Assembly (NCBI RefSeq): GCF_000735455.1
Contig: NZ_JMPS01000020.1
Span: forward strand, 62,001 to 126,000
Source of the DNA: Yokenella regensburgei ATCC 49455
Lineage (GTDB): Bacteria > Pseudomonadota > Gammaproteobacteria > Enterobacterales > Enterobacteriaceae
DNA length: 64,000 nt
Direction: 5' to 3'
The position numbers were made by a program, and so were the translations under genes. Under the pieces are notes generated by a model, which saw only the letters and a program-made list of their open reading frames with translations, made no database searches and was not told the origin of the DNA. This document shows positions 37,542-47,879 of this stretch, piece by piece (position 1 is the stretch's first letter; every line of letters starts with the position of its first letter).

Positions 37542-38309
37542 TCAGAGGTGTTTGCTCATAATCACCAGATTATGAGGCACGGTTTGCCCATTTTTATCGG
37601 TACGGTGGCGTAAGGCCGTCACAATGTGGTGAATCGATTTGAACCCCAGTTGAGCATAGAAGGCTTCGGCCGTCTGAGTTCCTAGATTGACCTCATAAAC
37701 GTGCTGTTCCCGCAGATAATCGAGCACGCTATTGGCCAGCATCATCCCTGTTCCGGCGCGTAGTTGGGGTTGCACAACTACCGTACCGATGTAGGCGTAA
37801 CGCGTTTTACCCTGTTCCCATATTGAACCTGACATCCCCCCCAGTATTTCCCCATGTTCGTTGCGGAGTACCAGCACAAACGTCGGGCGAATTTTCGGGT
37901 CCTGTTCGTCTACGGCTTCGATATATAATGTTTTTCCTTCAGGAACATTGTTCAATTGTTGTCTGAAAATTGCCGTATTGTCGGGGCCTGCGGGCATATG
38001 TATCGCTTCACGCTCATAGCCTGCCTGTAATAACGGGGTTTCCAATATGTCCCAGGTTGTGAGAATTACCACCTGGTTAATGACTTCGTCTTGCTGAGCA
38101 AGATCGGTCAAAAAATGGTGCAGGTAGTCTACAGGCGAAGTCAGGAACTGCGCCTGTGGATAGTGGACGATGGTCTGGGGGTTAAAACCAAACTCTTGTT
38201 CACGCTGCTGGAGCAATGTGAAGAGAGTAAATTGATGCTGAGCAAGCTCAGCCATGGTGCTGTTCTCAACATGATAAAAAGTCAGTGCGTTTGACGACGG
38301 TTCTAACAT
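37542..38309 (-). CDS. GNAT-family N-acetyltransferase
   Basis: 255 residues. The C-terminal half (about 115-250) is a GNAT fold: VLVLRNEHGEILGGMSGSIW and YIGTVVVQPQLRAGTGMMLANSVLDYL (strand 4 and acetyl-CoA loop), then AFYAQLGF near residue 220. The loop reads R-A-G-T-G, slightly off the usual R/Q-x-x-G-x-G/A. The N-terminal half is not recognised. The gene looks more AT-rich than its neighbours, and I do not recall it next to argE in E. coli, so transfer is possible. It is 53 bp downstream of argE on the same strand, but a terminator lies between. The substrate is unknown. Confidence 0.72.
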   Translation of the reverse strand: MLEPSSNALTFYHVENSTMAELAQHQFTLFTLLQQREQEFGFNPQTIVHYPQAQFLTSPVDYLHHFLTDLAQQDEVINQVVILTTWDILETPLLQAGYEREAIHMPAGPDNTAIFRQQLNNVPEGKTLYIEAVDEQDPKIRPTFVLVLRNEHGEILGGMSGSIWEQGKTRYAYIGTVVVQPQLRAGTGMMLANSVLDYLREQHVYEVNLGTQTAEAFYAQLGFKSIHHIVTALRHRTDKNGQTVPHNLVIMSKHL

Positions 38310-38330
38310 TCAGATTCCTGATAAATAAAA

Positions 38331-38357
38331 GAATATAGTCCTCTCGCTGGAGAGGAC
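38331..38357 (-). terminator. argE terminator
   Basis: GTCCTCTC (38338-38345) pairs with GAGAGGAC (38350-38357) around a 4-nt loop. On the minus strand the stem is followed by a T-rich tract (TATATTCTTTTATTT). Confidence 0.75.
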
Positions 38358-38362
38358 GTTGA

Positions 38363-39514
38363 TTAATGCCAACAGAAGTGATGCACCACCTGGGTAATCA
38401 GCTCGCGGGTCGGTTTGATGAAGCGAGTTTCAAGGTATTCATCCGGCTGGTGCGCCTGGTTTATCGACCCTGGACCGAGCACCAGGGTTGGGCAGCGGGT
38501 CTGGATAAACGGCGCTTCGGTGCAGTAGTTCACCACTTCGGTTTTGGTTCCAAGCAGTTTTTCCACCACTTCAACCAGCTGGTGATCCGGCGGGCATTCG
38601 TAACCCGGGATCGGCGGATGCAGCTCCGATATCGTCAGGCGACCCGGCCAGCGCTCGCTCACCGGTGCCAGCGCGTCTTCCAGTAACTCATTGAGAGAGC
38701 TAAGGGTCATGCCCGGCAATGGGCGAATATCCATGTGCAGCTCACAGCAGGCGCAGATGCGGTTAGAGGCATCGCCGCCGTGCAGGCTACCGAGGTTCAG
38801 CGTTGGGTACGGCACGGTGAAAGCCTCGTAGTGATAGCGGGTTTTCAGGTCGTCACGCAGATGCATGATGCGACCAATGGCGTCGTGCATCACCTCAATG
38901 GCGTTAACCCCGCGCGCCGGATCGCTGGAGTGCCCGGACTGGCCGAGCACTCGAATGGCGCTGGAGATGTGTCCTTTGTGCGCACGTACCGGCTGTAAAG
39001 AGGTCGGTTCACCGATGATGGCGCAGTCCGGCCGCAGCGAGGTGGTTTCCGCGAAGTAGCGCGCCCCGGCCATGCTGGTCTCTTCATCGGCGGTCGCCAG
39101 AATGTAGAGCGGCTTTTTCAACTGCGTCACGTCAACGTCACGCAGCGCATCCAGAATAAAGGCAAAGAAGCCTTTCATATCCGCCGTACCCAGCCCGTAG
39201 AGTTTGTTGTCGTGCTCGGTCAGGGTGAACGGGTCGCGGGTCCAGCGGCCGTCATCAAAAGGAACGGTATCGGTATGGCCTGCGAGCAGCAGCCCGCCTG
39301 CACCCTCGCCAACGCTTGCCAGCATGTTGAATTTGTTGCGCGTATCCGGAACAGGTTGCACCTCAACATGGAACCCCAGTGTTTCAAACCAGCCCGCCAG
39401 TAAATTGATTAAAGCTGCATTACTCTGATCGAGTGCTTCTTCGGTGGCGCTGATGGACGGTGTAGCTATCAATGCGCGATAAATCTCGATAAATGGCGGT
39501 AAATTGTTTTTCAT
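38363..39514 (-). CDS. argE: N-acetylornithine deacetylase
   Basis: 383 residues from ATG 39514 ([13 protein letters not shown]), as in E. coli. This M20-family metallohydrolase releases ornithine from N-acetylornithine. The zinc ligands His80 ([10 protein letters not shown]), Asp112 (LGTADMKG), with Glu144/Glu145 (ADEET) as catalytic base and bridging residue, are in place. It is divergent from argCBH, sharing the ARG-box operator region. The E. coli neighbour ppc is missing; a GNAT gene follows instead. Confidence 0.97.
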   Translation of the reverse strand: MKNNLPPFIEIYRALIATPSISATEEALDQSNAALINLLAGWFETLGFHVEVQPVPDTRNKFNMLASVGEGAGGLLLAGHTDTVPFDDGRWTRDPFTLTEHDNKLYGLGTADMKGFFAFILDALRDVDVTQLKKPLYILATADEETSMAGARYFAETTSLRPDCAIIGEPTSLQPVRAHKGHISSAIRVLGQSGHSSDPARGVNAIEVMHDAIGRIMHLRDDLKTRYHYEAFTVPYPTLNLGSLHGGDASNRICACCELHMDIRPLPGMTLSSLNELLEDALAPVSERWPGRLTISELHPPIPGYECPPDHQLVEVVEKLLGTKTEVVNYCTEAPFIQTRCPTLVLGPGSINQAHQPDEYLETRFIKPTRELITQVVHHFCWH

Positions 39515-39540
39515 TGTTGACACACCTCAGGTCATGATAG

Positions 39541-39579
39541 TATCAATATTCATGCAATATAAGTGAATAAAAATACATT
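39541..39579. promoter_or_regulatory. paired ARG boxes (ArgR operator)
   Basis: Two imperfect 18-bp boxes, 39541-39558 (TCAAT...ATGCA) and 39562-39579 (TGAAT...ATACA), are separated by exactly 3 bp, the standard layout for an ArgR hexamer. The consensus is WNTGAATWWWWATTCANW. They sit between divergent argE and argC. Confidence 0.82.
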
Positions 39580-39602
39580 ATCGTTGAGCATAAAGGAACC
39601 CG

Positions 39603-40607
39603 ATGTTGAATACGCTGATTGTAGGCGCCAGCGGTTATGCCGGCGCGGAGCTGGTGAGCTACGTAAATCGTCATCCGCATATGAACATAACCGCTTTGAC
39701 GGTCTCAGCGCAAAGCAATGATGCAGGAAAGTTAATCTCCGAAGTGCATCCAGAGCTGAAGGGCGTGGTCGATTTACCGCTGCAGCCGATGTCTGATATC
39801 AGCGCGTTTACCACCGGGGTGGATGTGGTGTTTCTCGCCACCGCCCATGAGGTGAGCCACGACCTGGCGCCGCAGTTCCTGGCGGCGGGCTGCGTGGTGT
39901 TCGATCTCTCCGGTGCGTTCCGCGTCAACGATGCGGCGTTCTATGAAAAATTCTATGGCTTCACTCATCAACATCCGCAATGGCTGGAGGCTGCCGTATA
40001 CGGTCTGGCCGAGTGGAACCACGACAAACTGCGTGAGGCGCAGCTGATTGCGGTGCCTGGCTGCTATCCGACGGCGGCGCAGCTGGCGCTGAAACCGCTG
40101 ATCGATGCGGGCGTACTCAACCTGAACCAGTGGCCGGTGATTAACGCGATAAGCGGCGTCAGCGGTGCCGGGCGCAAAGCGGCGATCTCCAACAGCTTCT
40201 GCGAGGTCAGCCTGCAGCCGTATGGCATTTTCAATCACCGTCATCATCCTGAAATCACAAGCCATTTAGGTGCTGAGGTGATTTTTACCCCGCATCTGGG
40301 CAACTTTAAACGTGGCATTCTTGAAACCATCACCTGCCGTCTGAACCCGGGCGTTACGCAGGCGCAGATTGCGGCGCTTTATCAGCAGGCCTACGCCGAC
40401 AAACCGCTGGTTCGCCTGTACGACAAAGGGGTTCCGGCACTGAAGAACGTAGAAAGGCTGCCGTTCTGCGATATCGGTTTTGTCGTCGATGGTGAACATC
40501 TGATTGTGGTAGCAGCAGAGGATAATCTGCTGAAGGGTGCGGCGGCACAGGCCGTACAGTGCGCTAATATTCGTTTTGGCTTCGCCGAAACGCAGTCTCT
40601 TATTTAA
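39603..40607 (+). CDS. argC: N-acetyl-gamma-glutamyl-phosphate reductase
   Basis: 334 residues, full length. It reduces N-acetylglutamyl phosphate with NADPH to the semialdehyde. [10 protein letters not shown] (8-17) is the NADP-binding loop, and Cys154 ([11 protein letters not shown]) is the catalytic nucleophile. It is first in argCBH, with TAAAGGAA ahead of the ATG. Confidence 0.97.
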   Translation: MLNTLIVGASGYAGAELVSYVNRHPHMNITALTVSAQSNDAGKLISEVHPELKGVVDLPLQPMSDISAFTTGVDVVFLATAHEVSHDLAPQFLAAGCVVFDLSGAFRVNDAAFYEKFYGFTHQHPQWLEAAVYGLAEWNHDKLREAQLIAVPGCYPTAAQLALKPLIDAGVLNLNQWPVINAISGVSGAGRKAAISNSFCEVSLQPYGIFNHRHHPEITSHLGAEVIFTPHLGNFKRGILETITCRLNPGVTQAQIAALYQQAYADKPLVRLYDKGVPALKNVERLPFCDIGFVVDGEHLIVVAAEDNLLKGAAAQAVQCANIRFGFAETQSLI

Positions 40608-40619
40608 GGTGTGATGACG

Positions 40620-41393
40620 ATGAATCCATTAATTATCAAACTGGGCGGCGTTTTACTGGATAGCGAAGAGGCGCTGGAGCGTCTGTTTACCGCCCTGGTG
40701 AATTACCGCGAATCGCACCAGCGCCCGCTGGTCATCGTTCACGGCGGTGGCTGCGTGGTGGATGAACTGATGAAGCAGCTTCATCTGCCGGTGCAAAAGA
40801 AAAACGGCCTGCGCGTGACGCCTGCCGACCAGATTGACATCATCACCGGAGCGCTGGCGGGCACCGCCAACAAAACCCTGCTGGCATGGGCGAAGAAGCA
40901 CCATCTTAGCTCGGTAGGTCTCTACCTTGGCGACGGTGACAGCGTGAAGGTGACGCAGCTTGATGAAGCGCTCGGCCACGTTGGCAAAGCGCAGCCGGGC
41001 TCTCCGGTACTGATTAACACCCTGCTGGCGGGTGGTTTCCTGCCGGTAGTGAGCTCTATCGGGGTGACCGACGATGGGCAGTTGATGAACGTCAACGCAG
41101 ACCAGGCGGCTACCGCGCTGGCGGCGACCCTTGGTGCAGACCTGATTCTGTTATCCGACGTCAGCGGTATCCTCGATGGTAAAGGGCAGCGTATTGCCGA
41201 AATGACGGCGGCTAAAGCAGAACAGCTTATCGATCAGGGTATTATCACCGACGGTATGATTGTGAAAGTGAACGCTGCGCTGGACGCTGCGCGGGCGCTG
41301 GGTCGTCCGGTGGATATCGCCTCCTGGCGTCACGCCGAGCAGCTACCGGCATTGTTTAACGGTACGCCGATCGGTACACGTATTCTGGCGTAA
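40620..41393 (+). CDS. argB: acetylglutamate kinase
   Basis: 257 residues from ATG 40620 ([10 protein letters not shown]), with AAGG at 40606-40609; GTG 40611 and ATG 40614 are closer to the ribosome-binding site than is usual. It phosphorylates N-acetylglutamate, second step of arginine synthesis. IIKLGGVLL holds the phosphate-binding lysine and glycines, and VIVHGGG binds acetylglutamate. As in E. coli it is short and probably not arginine-inhibited. Confidence 0.96.
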   Translation: MNPLIIKLGGVLLDSEEALERLFTALVNYRESHQRPLVIVHGGGCVVDELMKQLHLPVQKKNGLRVTPADQIDIITGALAGTANKTLLAWAKKHHLSSVGLYLGDGDSVKVTQLDEALGHVGKAQPGSPVLINTLLAGGFLPVVSSIGVTDDGQLMNVNADQAATALAATLGADLILLSDVSGILDGKGQRIAEMTAAKAEQLIDQGIITDGMIVKVNAALDAARALGRPVDIASWRHAEQLPALFNGTPIGTRILA

Positions 41394-41403
41394 ACTTTTT
41401 GAT

Positions 41404-41475
41404 GCCCGATGCGGCTACGCCTTATCGGGCCTGCATACACGAAATGGTAGGCCGGATAAGCGAAGCGCATCCGGC
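41404..41475. repeat. pair of REP elements (BIME) between argB and argH
   Basis: Two opposed palindromes, GCCCGATGCGG...TTATCGGGC (41404-41430) and GCCGGATAAG...CATCCGGC (41451-41475), match the E. coli-type REP consensus. Within an operon such units usually protect upstream mRNA and lower downstream expression. Confidence 0.9.
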
Positions 41476-41506
41476 AATGACATTCAAGAAATGAAGGAAG
41501 CATGTT

Positions 41507-42880
41507 ATGGCACTTTGGGGCGGGCGTTTTACTCAGGCAGCGGATCAACGGTTCAAACAGTTCAACGACTCTTTGCGCTTTGACTATCGCCTGGCGGAGC
41601 AGGATATCGTTGGCTCTGTGGCCTGGTCTAAGGCGCTGGTCACCGTTGGGGTGTTAAGCGCAGAAGAGCAGTCTCAGCTGGAAGCGGCGCTTAATACGCT
41701 GCTGGAAGAGGTTCGCGCCAATCCACAGCAAATCCTCGAAAGTGACGCCGAAGATATTCATAGCTGGGTGGAAGGTAAGCTCATCGATAAAGTGGGTCAG
41801 CTCGGTAAAAAATTACACACCGGGCGTAGCCGTAACGACCAGGTCGCCACAGATCTGAAGCTGTGGTGCAAAGAAACCATTGCTGAACTGCTGCATGCCA
41901 GCCGTCAGCTGCAAAGTGCGCTGGTCGCCACGGCGCAGGACAACCAGGACGCGGTGATGCCAGGATATACCCACCTGCAGCGCGCGCAGCCGGTGACTTT
42001 TGCCCACTGGTGCCTGGCGTATGTCGAAATGCTGGCGCGAGATGAAAGCCGCCTGCAGGATGCGCTGAAGCGCCTCGACGTTAGCCCGCTGGGCAGCGGC
42101 GCGCTGGCTGGCACCGCTTACGAAATTGACCGTGAGCAGCTCGCCGGATGGCTGGGCTTCGCCTCGGCGACCCGCAACAGCCTCGACAGCGTTTCCGACC
42201 GCGACCACGTTCTTGAACTGCTGTCTGATGCCTCTATCGGTATGGTGCACCTGTCGCGCTTTGCCGAGGACCTGATTTTCTTTAACTCTGGTGAAGCCGG
42301 TTTTGTCGAGCTCTCCGATCGCGTGACCTCTGGCTCCTCTCTGATGCCGCAAAAGAAAAACCCGGATGCGCTCGAGCTCATTCGTGGCAAGTGCGGGCGG
42401 GTGCAGGGCGCGCTGACCGGCATGATGATGACCCTCAAAGGGCTGCCGCTTGCCTATAACAAAGACATGCAGGAAGACAAAGAGGGGCTGTTCGACGCGC
42501 TCGATACCTGGCTTGACTGCCTGCATATGGCGGCGCTGGTGCTGGACGGTATTCAGGTGAAACGTCCGCGCTGCCAGGAAGCGGCGCAGCAGGGCTACGC
42601 GAATGCCACTGAGCTTGCGGATTATCTGGTTGCGAAAGGGGTGCCGTTCCGCGAGGCGCATCATATCGTTGGCGAAGCGGTCGTTGAGGCGATTCGTCAG
42701 GGTAAACCGCTGGAAGCGCTGGCGCTTAGCTCTCTGCAAAAATTCAGTAGCGTGATTGGCGATGACGTATACCCGATTCTGTCGCTGCAGTCGTGCCTGG
42801 ACAAACGTGCAGCCAAAGGCGGGGTATCACCACAGCAGGTGGCGAAGGCCATTGCCGAAGCGAAAGGGCGGCTGGCGTAG
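41507..42880 (+). CDS. argH: argininosuccinate lyase
   Basis: 457 residues, full length. It splits argininosuccinate into arginine and fumarate. [12 protein letters not shown] is the fumarase/ASL superfamily signature with the catalytic serine loop, and [13 protein letters not shown] is the substrate-binding loop. It is the last gene of argCBH and tail-to-tail with oxyS, only a few bases apart. Confidence 0.97.
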   Translation: MALWGGRFTQAADQRFKQFNDSLRFDYRLAEQDIVGSVAWSKALVTVGVLSAEEQSQLEAALNTLLEEVRANPQQILESDAEDIHSWVEGKLIDKVGQLGKKLHTGRSRNDQVATDLKLWCKETIAELLHASRQLQSALVATAQDNQDAVMPGYTHLQRAQPVTFAHWCLAYVEMLARDESRLQDALKRLDVSPLGSGALAGTAYEIDREQLAGWLGFASATRNSLDSVSDRDHVLELLSDASIGMVHLSRFAEDLIFFNSGEAGFVELSDRVTSGSSLMPQKKNPDALELIRGKCGRVQGALTGMMMTLKGLPLAYNKDMQEDKEGLFDALDTWLDCLHMAALVLDGIQVKRPRCQEAAQQGYANATELADYLVAKGVPFREAHHIVGEAVVEAIRQGKPLEALALSSLQKFSSVIGDDVYPILSLQSCLDKRAAKGGVSPQQVAKAIAEAKGRLA

Positions 42881-42886
42881 GCAAAA

Positions 42887-43000
42887 AAAAAGCGGACCAC
42901 GGGGTCCGCAAATGTTCACGTTGGCTTTAGTTATTTTGAGAGAAACTCTCGTGACGTGGGCGGTGGTCTTCAAGGGTTAAAGGAGGTACCGCCCCGTTGG
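42887..43000 (-). ncRNA. oxyS: oxidative-stress sRNA OxyS
   Basis: About 114 nt on the minus strand, divergent from oxyR. Long blocks match E. coli OxyS: TTTAACCCTTGAAG, GAGAGTTTCTC and AACTAAAGCCAACGTGAAC. It ends in the hairpin GCGGACC/GGTCCGC and nine T residues. The 5' end is placed by alignment with E. coli; GGGCGG near it can pair with CCGCCC to form the first stem. OxyR activates it after hydrogen peroxide exposure, and Hfq uses it to regulate fhlA, rpoS and others in E. coli. The terminator loop differs from E. coli (CCGT here). Confidence 0.93.
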
Positions 43001-43095
43001 TGAGATGTATTATTGAACAGAATGCTTGATAGGGATAATCGTTCGTTGCTATGCTACCTATCGCCATGAACTATCATGGCGATGGAGGATGAATA
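43001..43095. promoter_or_regulatory. oxyS-oxyR divergent control region
   Basis: The GATAGGGATAATCG and CTACCTATCGCC segments fit the spaced ATAG/CTAT elements of OxyR sites. TCGCCATGA and TCATGGCGA (43061-43069 and 43074-43082) form a perfect 9-bp hairpin in the oxyR leader, directly in front of its ribosome-binding site GGAGG (43084-43088). Confidence 0.7.
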
Positions 43096-44013
43096 ATGAA
43101 TATTCGTGATCTTGAATACCTGGTAGCGTTAGCCGAACACCGTCATTTTCGCCGCGCGGCAGATTCCTGCCACGTGAGTCAGCCCACCCTGAGCGGGCAG
43201 ATTCGCAAGCTGGAAGATGAACTCGGCGTGATGCTGCTGGAGCGTACCAGTCGTAAAGTGCTGTTCACCCAGGCCGGGTTGTTGCTGGTGGATCAGGCGC
43301 GTACGGTGCTGCGTGAGGTCAAAGTGCTCAAGGAAATGGCGAGCCAGCAGGGAGAAACCATGTCCGGGCCGCTGCACATTGGACTGATACCTACCGTCGG
43401 CCCTTATCTGTTGCCGCAGATCATTCCGATGCTGCACCAGACGTTTCCGAAGCTTGAAATGTACCTCCACGAAGCGCAAACCCACCAACTGCTGGCGCAG
43501 CTCGACAGCGGTAAGCTTGATTGCGCTATCCTGGCACTGGTGAAGGAAAGCGAGGCGTTCATTGAGGTGCCGCTGTTTGATGAGCCGATGATGCTGGCCA
43601 TCTATGAAGATCACCCGTGGGCGAACCGCGATCGCGTACCGATGTCCGATCTGGCGGGAGAAAAACTGCTGATGCTGGAAGACGGTCACTGCCTGCGCGA
43701 TCAGGCGATGGGATTCTGCTTTGAAGCCGGTGCTGATGAAGACACCCACTTCCGGGCAACCAGCCTCGAAACGCTGCGTAACATGGTGGCGGCCGGGAGC
43801 GGGATCACCCTGCTGCCTGCGCTGGCGGTACCACCGGAGCGCAAACGTGATGGGGTGGTGTATCTGCCGTGCATCAAGCCGGAACCAAAACGTACGGTCG
43901 GGCTGGTATATCGTCCAGGGTCACCGCTGCGCAGCCGCTATGAGCAGCTGGCAGAGGCCATCCGTGGGTCGATGGATGGCCATTTCGACAAGCCGTTAAA
44001 ACAGGCGGTTTAA
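43096..44013 (+). CDS. oxyR: hydrogen peroxide sensor-regulator OxyR (LysR family)
   Basis: 305 residues, identical in length to E. coli OxyR. The N-terminal LysR helix-turn-helix is at about 1-60 ([23 protein letters not shown]). The peroxide-sensing cysteines Cys199 and Cys208 ([14 protein letters not shown]) are both present, so the disulfide switch should work. It controls oxyS, katG, ahpCF and itself. Its last 18 bp overlap the 3' end of sthA on the other strand. Confidence 0.98.
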   Translation: MNIRDLEYLVALAEHRHFRRAADSCHVSQPTLSGQIRKLEDELGVMLLERTSRKVLFTQAGLLLVDQARTVLREVKVLKEMASQQGETMSGPLHIGLIPTVGPYLLPQIIPMLHQTFPKLEMYLHEAQTHQLLAQLDSGKLDCAILALVKESEAFIEVPLFDEPMMLAIYEDHPWANRDRVPMSDLAGEKLLMLEDGHCLRDQAMGFCFEAGADEDTHFRATSLETLRNMVAAGSGITLLPALAVPPERKRDGVVYLPCIKPEPKRTVGLVYRPGSPLRSRYEQLAEAIRGSMDGHFDKPLKQAV

Positions 44014-45396
44014 GCCGTTCAGTGCCGCAACCCGATAGGCTTCCGCCATGGTCGGGTAGTTAAAGGTGGTGTTAACGAAGTACTCAATGGTGTTACCACC
44101 ACCTTTCTGTTCCATTATCGCCTGGCCGATGTGAATGATTTCAGCCGCGCGCTCCCCAAAGCAGTGAATGCCGAGGATCTCTTTCGTTTCACGGTGGAAG
44201 AGAATTTTCAGGGTTCCGACGCTCATCCCGACAATCTGCGCCCGCGCCAGGTGCTTAAACTGCGCCCGACCCACTTCGTATGGCACTTTCATTGCCGTCA
44301 GCTGCTGCTCGGTTTTCCCCACAGAACTGATTTCCGGAATGGTATAGATACCGGTTGGAATGTCTTCCACCAGGTGTGCGTTGGCTTCGCCTTTGACTAA
44401 CGCCTGGGCGGCAATGCGGCCCTGGTCGTAGGCGGCGGACGCGAGGCTCGGATAACCAATGACGTCACCCACCGCGTAAACGTGCGGCAGGGCGGTCTGG
44501 TACATGCTGTTGACCTTGAGCTGGCCACGGCTGTCGGCTTCGAGGCCGATGTTCTCCAGCGCCAGGGAGTCGGTATTCCCGGTACGGCCGTTGGCGTACA
44601 GCAGGCAGTCGGCTTTCAGCTTTTTGCCGGATTTCAGATGCATGATCACACCATCGTCCAGCGCCTCAATGCGTTCGTACTCTTCGTTATGGCGGATAAC
44701 TACGCCGCTGTTCCAGAAGTGATACGACAGGGAATCTGACATCTCCTGATCGAGGAATGCCAGCAGGCGGTCACGAGTGTTGATAAGGTCAACTTTGACG
44801 TCCATTCCACGGAAGATAGACGCATATTCGCAGCCGATAACCCCGGCACCGTAGATGATGACGTGGCGTGGTTCATGCTGCATGCTGAGAATAGAGTCGC
44901 TGTCGTAAACGCGCGGATGGGAGAAATCAACATCCCCCGGATGGTACGGGCGTGAGCCGCAGGCGATAACGAATTTTTCCGCGGTCAGCGTTTCGACCGA
45001 GCCGTCGTGGCACTCCAGCGCCAGCGTATGCTCATCAATAAAGTGCGCATTACCCTGCAGGATCTCGCAGTGATTGCGCTCATAGAACCCCTGACGCATC
45101 CGCGTTTGCTGGTTGATAACGCTGTCGGCGTGATTGAGGATGTCGGCAAACGATGAACGGAGAAGGCGGGAATGGTCGCTGTAGAGCGGGTTCTGATTGA
45201 ATTCGATGATACGGCTGACGGCATGGCGGAGCGCTTTTGACGGGATGGTGCCCCAGTGAGTACACCCGCCGCCAACATTATGATAACGCTCGATAACGGC
45301 AACCCGCGCGCCCTGCTTCACCAGGCCCATCGCGGCACCTTCGCCGCCGGGTCCGGACCCTATCACAATCGCATCATAATCCCAGGAATGTGGCAT
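43996..45396 (-). CDS. sthA: soluble pyridine nucleotide transhydrogenase
   Basis: 466 residues from ATG 45396 ([20 protein letters not shown]), the E. coli length. This FAD flavoprotein moves hydride between NADPH and NAD+. It has the disulfide-reductase fold, but the usual CxxxxC pair is reduced to one cysteine ([13 protein letters not shown]), as expected for SthA. The NAD(P) loop is [13 protein letters not shown]. It is convergent with oxyR (18-bp overlap) and divergent from fabR. Confidence 0.97.
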   Translation of the reverse strand: MPHSWDYDAIVIGSGPGGEGAAMGLVKQGARVAVIERYHNVGGGCTHWGTIPSKALRHAVSRIIEFNQNPLYSDHSRLLRSSFADILNHADSVINQQTRMRQGFYERNHCEILQGNAHFIDEHTLALECHDGSVETLTAEKFVIACGSRPYHPGDVDFSHPRVYDSDSILSMQHEPRHVIIYGAGVIGCEYASIFRGMDVKVDLINTRDRLLAFLDQEMSDSLSYHFWNSGVVIRHNEEYERIEALDDGVIMHLKSGKKLKADCLLYANGRTGNTDSLALENIGLEADSRGQLKVNSMYQTALPHVYAVGDVIGYPSLASAAYDQGRIAAQALVKGEANAHLVEDIPTGIYTIPEISSVGKTEQQLTAMKVPYEVGRAQFKHLARAQIVGMSVGTLKILFHRETKEILGIHCFGERAAEIIHIGQAIMEQKGGGNTIEYFVNTTFNYPTMAEAYRVAALNGLNRLF

Positions 45397-45595
45397 GGTA
45401 TTACTCACCTGTTTTTATACACAAAATAAACAGGATGATAACATTCGGCGGACTTTAACCCAATAATCGTTGTGCTTTTTTGCGAACGGAGAGCACAAAC
45501 GGCTTGTAAACTCTCTTTCACAAAGGCTGGCAAAAAGATTAGTTTAATCTCTGGTATAGTGCCTGCAGGGCCTTTGGAAGGATTCAGACATCGTG

Positions 45596-46246
45596 ATGGG
45601 CGTAAGAGCACAACAAAAAGAAAAAACCCGACGGTCGCTGGTAGAAGCGGCCTTCAGTCAGTTGAGTGCAGAGCGCAGCTTTGCGAGTCTCAGCCTGCGC
45701 GAAGTTGCGCGCGAGGCGGGGATTGCGCCTACCTCCTTCTACCGGCACTTCCGCGACGTGGATGAGCTGGGTCTCACCATGGTCGATGAAAGCGGGCTGA
45801 TGCTGCGCCAGCTGATGCGTCAGGCGCGGCAGCGTATCGCCAAGGGCGGTAGCGTGATCCGTACCTCAGTCTCCACATTTATGGAATTCATCAGTAACAA
45901 CCCTAACGCCTTTCGCTTATTGTTGCGTGAACGCTCCGGAACGTCCCCGGCGTTTCGTGCCGCCGTTGCGCGAGAAATTCAGCACTTTATTGCGGAACTT
46001 GCTGACTATCTGGAAATCGAAAACCATATGCCGCGTGCGTTTACTGAAGCACAGGCCGAAGCGATGGTCACTATTGTGTTCAGCGCGGGTGCAGAGGCAT
46101 TGGATATCGGCCCTGAACAGCGCCGACAATTAGAAGAGCGACTGGTTTTACAGCTGCGGATGATCTCCAAAGGCGCGTATTACTGGTATCGCCGGGAACA
46201 GGAAAAGAGTACTCATCATCCCGACCAGGTGAAGGAAAAACAATGA
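45596..46246 (+). CDS. fabR: unsaturated fatty acid synthesis repressor FabR (TetR family)
   Basis: 216 residues from ATG 45596 ([15 protein letters not shown]). The helix-turn-helix is at about 25-60 ([26 protein letters not shown]). FabR represses fabA and fabB in response to the saturation state of acyl-ACP/CoA. The last residues (after [10 protein letters not shown]) vary between species. It overlaps yijD by 4 bp, forming the usual fabR-yijD operon. Confidence 0.96.
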   Translation: MGVRAQQKEKTRRSLVEAAFSQLSAERSFASLSLREVAREAGIAPTSFYRHFRDVDELGLTMVDESGLMLRQLMRQARQRIAKGGSVIRTSVSTFMEFISNNPNAFRLLLRERSGTSPAFRAAVAREIQHFIAELADYLEIENHMPRAFTEAQAEAMVTIVFSAGAEALDIGPEQRRQLEERLVLQLRMISKGAYYWYRREQEKSTHHPDQVKEKQ

Positions 46247-46602
46247 AACAGTCAGTACAGGATAAAGGCACGCTATTGCTGGCGCTGGTTGCCGGTTTAT
46301 CGATAAACGGTACCGTGGCGGCAATCTTTAGCTCAGTGATGCCTTTTTCCGTCTTCCCAATCATTGCGCTGGTGCTGGCGGTTTACTGCCTGCACCAACG
46401 TTATCAGAATCGCACCATGCCGGTGGGGTTACCGGGCCTGGCGGCCGCCTTCTTTATTTTAGGCGTGCTGCTCTACAGCACCGTTGTGCGTGCCGAATAC
46501 CCAGATATCGGCTCTAACTTCCTTCCAGCGGTACTGTCGGTCGCCATGGTGTTCTGGATTGGCTACCGTTTACGCCGCCAGAAACACGATCTGCCGCAGT
46601 AA
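46243..46602 (+). CDS. yijD: inner-membrane protein YijD
   Basis: 119 residues with four predicted helices (about 12-30, 32-50, 63-83, 92-108), the E. coli length. The function is unknown. It is coupled to fabR by a 4-bp overlap. In E. coli trmA follows; here the block ends and sbp begins after a terminator. Confidence 0.92.
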   Translation: MKQSVQDKGTLLLALVAGLSINGTVAAIFSSVMPFSVFPIIALVLAVYCLHQRYQNRTMPVGLPGLAAAFFILGVLLYSTVVRAEYPDIGSNFLPAVLSVAMVFWIGYRLRRQKHDLPQ

Positions 46603-46607
46603 TTATG

Positions 46608-46633
46608 ATCCCCTCTCTGAGGGGATTTCTTTG
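46608..46633 (+). terminator. fabR-yijD terminator
   Basis: ATCCCCTC (46608-46615) pairs with GAGGGGAT (46619-46626) around a 3-nt loop, followed by TTTCTTT. Confidence 0.85.
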
Positions 46634-46740
46634 CCTGTATATATATCACCAGGTTATAGCCAATCTTTTTTTATTCTTTAATCATTGGATGGCTTTCTGG
46701 CAGGCTGGTCTCATCACAACACTGCATATGAGAACGGTCG

Positions 46741-47730
46741 ATGAAAAAATGGCATCTGGGGTTAACGCTTTTGCTGGCCTCCACCAGCGTACTGGCTAAG
46801 GATATCCAGCTTCTGAACGTCTCTTACGACCCGACGCGCGAGCTGTACGAACAGTACAACAAAGCCTTCAGCGCGCACTGGAAGCAAGAGACCGGAGATA
46901 ACGTGGTGATCCGCCAGTCACACGGCGGTTCTGGCAAGCAGGCAACGTCGGTTATCAACGGCATCGACGCCGATGTGGTGACCCTGGCGCTGGCCTACGA
47001 TGTTGATGCCATTGCCGAGCGTGGACGTATCGATAAAAACTGGATCAAGCGTCTGCCGGATAACTCCGCTCCGTACACATCGACCATCGTATTCCTGGTG
47101 CGCAAAGGCAATCCGAAACAGATTAAAGACTGGAACGACCTGATTAAGCCGGGCGTTTCGGTGATTACTCCGAACCCGAAAAGCTCCGGCGGTGCCCGCT
47201 GGAACTACCTGGCGGCATGGGGTTACGCCCTCCATCACAACAACGGCGACCAGGCGAAGGCTCAGGATTTCGTCAAATCGCTGTATAAAAACGTCGAAGT
47301 GCTGGATTCCGGTGCCCGTGGCTCGACCAACACCTTTGTTGAGCGTGGTATCGGCGATGTACTGATTGCCTGGGAAAACGAAGCGCTGCTGGCGACCAAA
47401 GAGCTGGGCAAAGACAAGTTTGAGATTGTGACGCCGAGTGAGTCTATTCTCGCAGAGCCGACGGTATCGGTGGTGGATAAAGTGGCCGACAAGAAAGGCA
47501 CGCAGGCGGTAGCTGAAGCCTATCTCAAGTACCTCTACTCGCCGGAAGGACAGACGATTGCCGCGAAGAACTACTATCGTCCACGCGATCCGCAGGTCGC
47601 GAAACAGTATAAAAACGAATTCCCGAAACTGAAGCTGTTTACCATTGATGAAGAGTTCGGTGGGTGGGCGAAGGCACAGAAAGAGCACTTCGCTAACGGT
47701 GGTACCTTCGACCAGATAAGCAAACGATAA
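46741..47730 (+). CDS. sbp: periplasmic sulfate-binding protein
   Basis: 329 residues with a signal peptide ([19 protein letters not shown], cut after residue 19). The mature protein starts [17 protein letters not shown], the sulfate/thiosulfate-binding family signature, and [19 protein letters not shown] is the second signature. It delivers sulfate to the CysTWA importer, whose genes are elsewhere. In E. coli sbp follows pfkA; here it follows yijD. CysB control is expected but no site is evident to me. Confidence 0.96.
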   Translation: MKKWHLGLTLLLASTSVLAKDIQLLNVSYDPTRELYEQYNKAFSAHWKQETGDNVVIRQSHGGSGKQATSVINGIDADVVTLALAYDVDAIAERGRIDKNWIKRLPDNSAPYTSTIVFLVRKGNPKQIKDWNDLIKPGVSVITPNPKSSGGARWNYLAAWGYALHHNNGDQAKAQDFVKSLYKNVEVLDSGARGSTNTFVERGIGDVLIAWENEALLATKELGKDKFEIVTPSESILAEPTVSVVDKVADKKGTQAVAEAYLKYLYSPEGQTIAAKNYYRPRDPQVAKQYKNEFPKLKLFTIDEEFGGWAKAQKEHFANGGTFDQISKR

Positions 47731-47742
47731 CCGCGCTTCAGA

Positions 47743-47767
47743 AAACCCGGCTAAACGCCGGGTTTTT
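47743..47767 (+). terminator. sbp terminator
   Basis: AAACCCGGC (47743-47751) pairs perfectly with GCCGGGTTT (47757-47765), running into a T7 tract. Confidence 0.92.
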
Positions 47768-47879
47768 TTATGTCTTTGTCATTCCTCGATTTTGTGACTA
47801 TCCTGACTGTTTTGCAGGCAGAAATGCCGGTTAATGGATGTATGGCGCGATTGCGCTCAGGACACTCAAGGAATGATGC

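Noticed and set aside
41401-41480. Possible CRISPR-like or mobile repeat between argB and argH
   Set aside because: Only two opposed palindromes of REP type are present; there are no regular spacers or cas genes, and the sequence fits the standard BIME.
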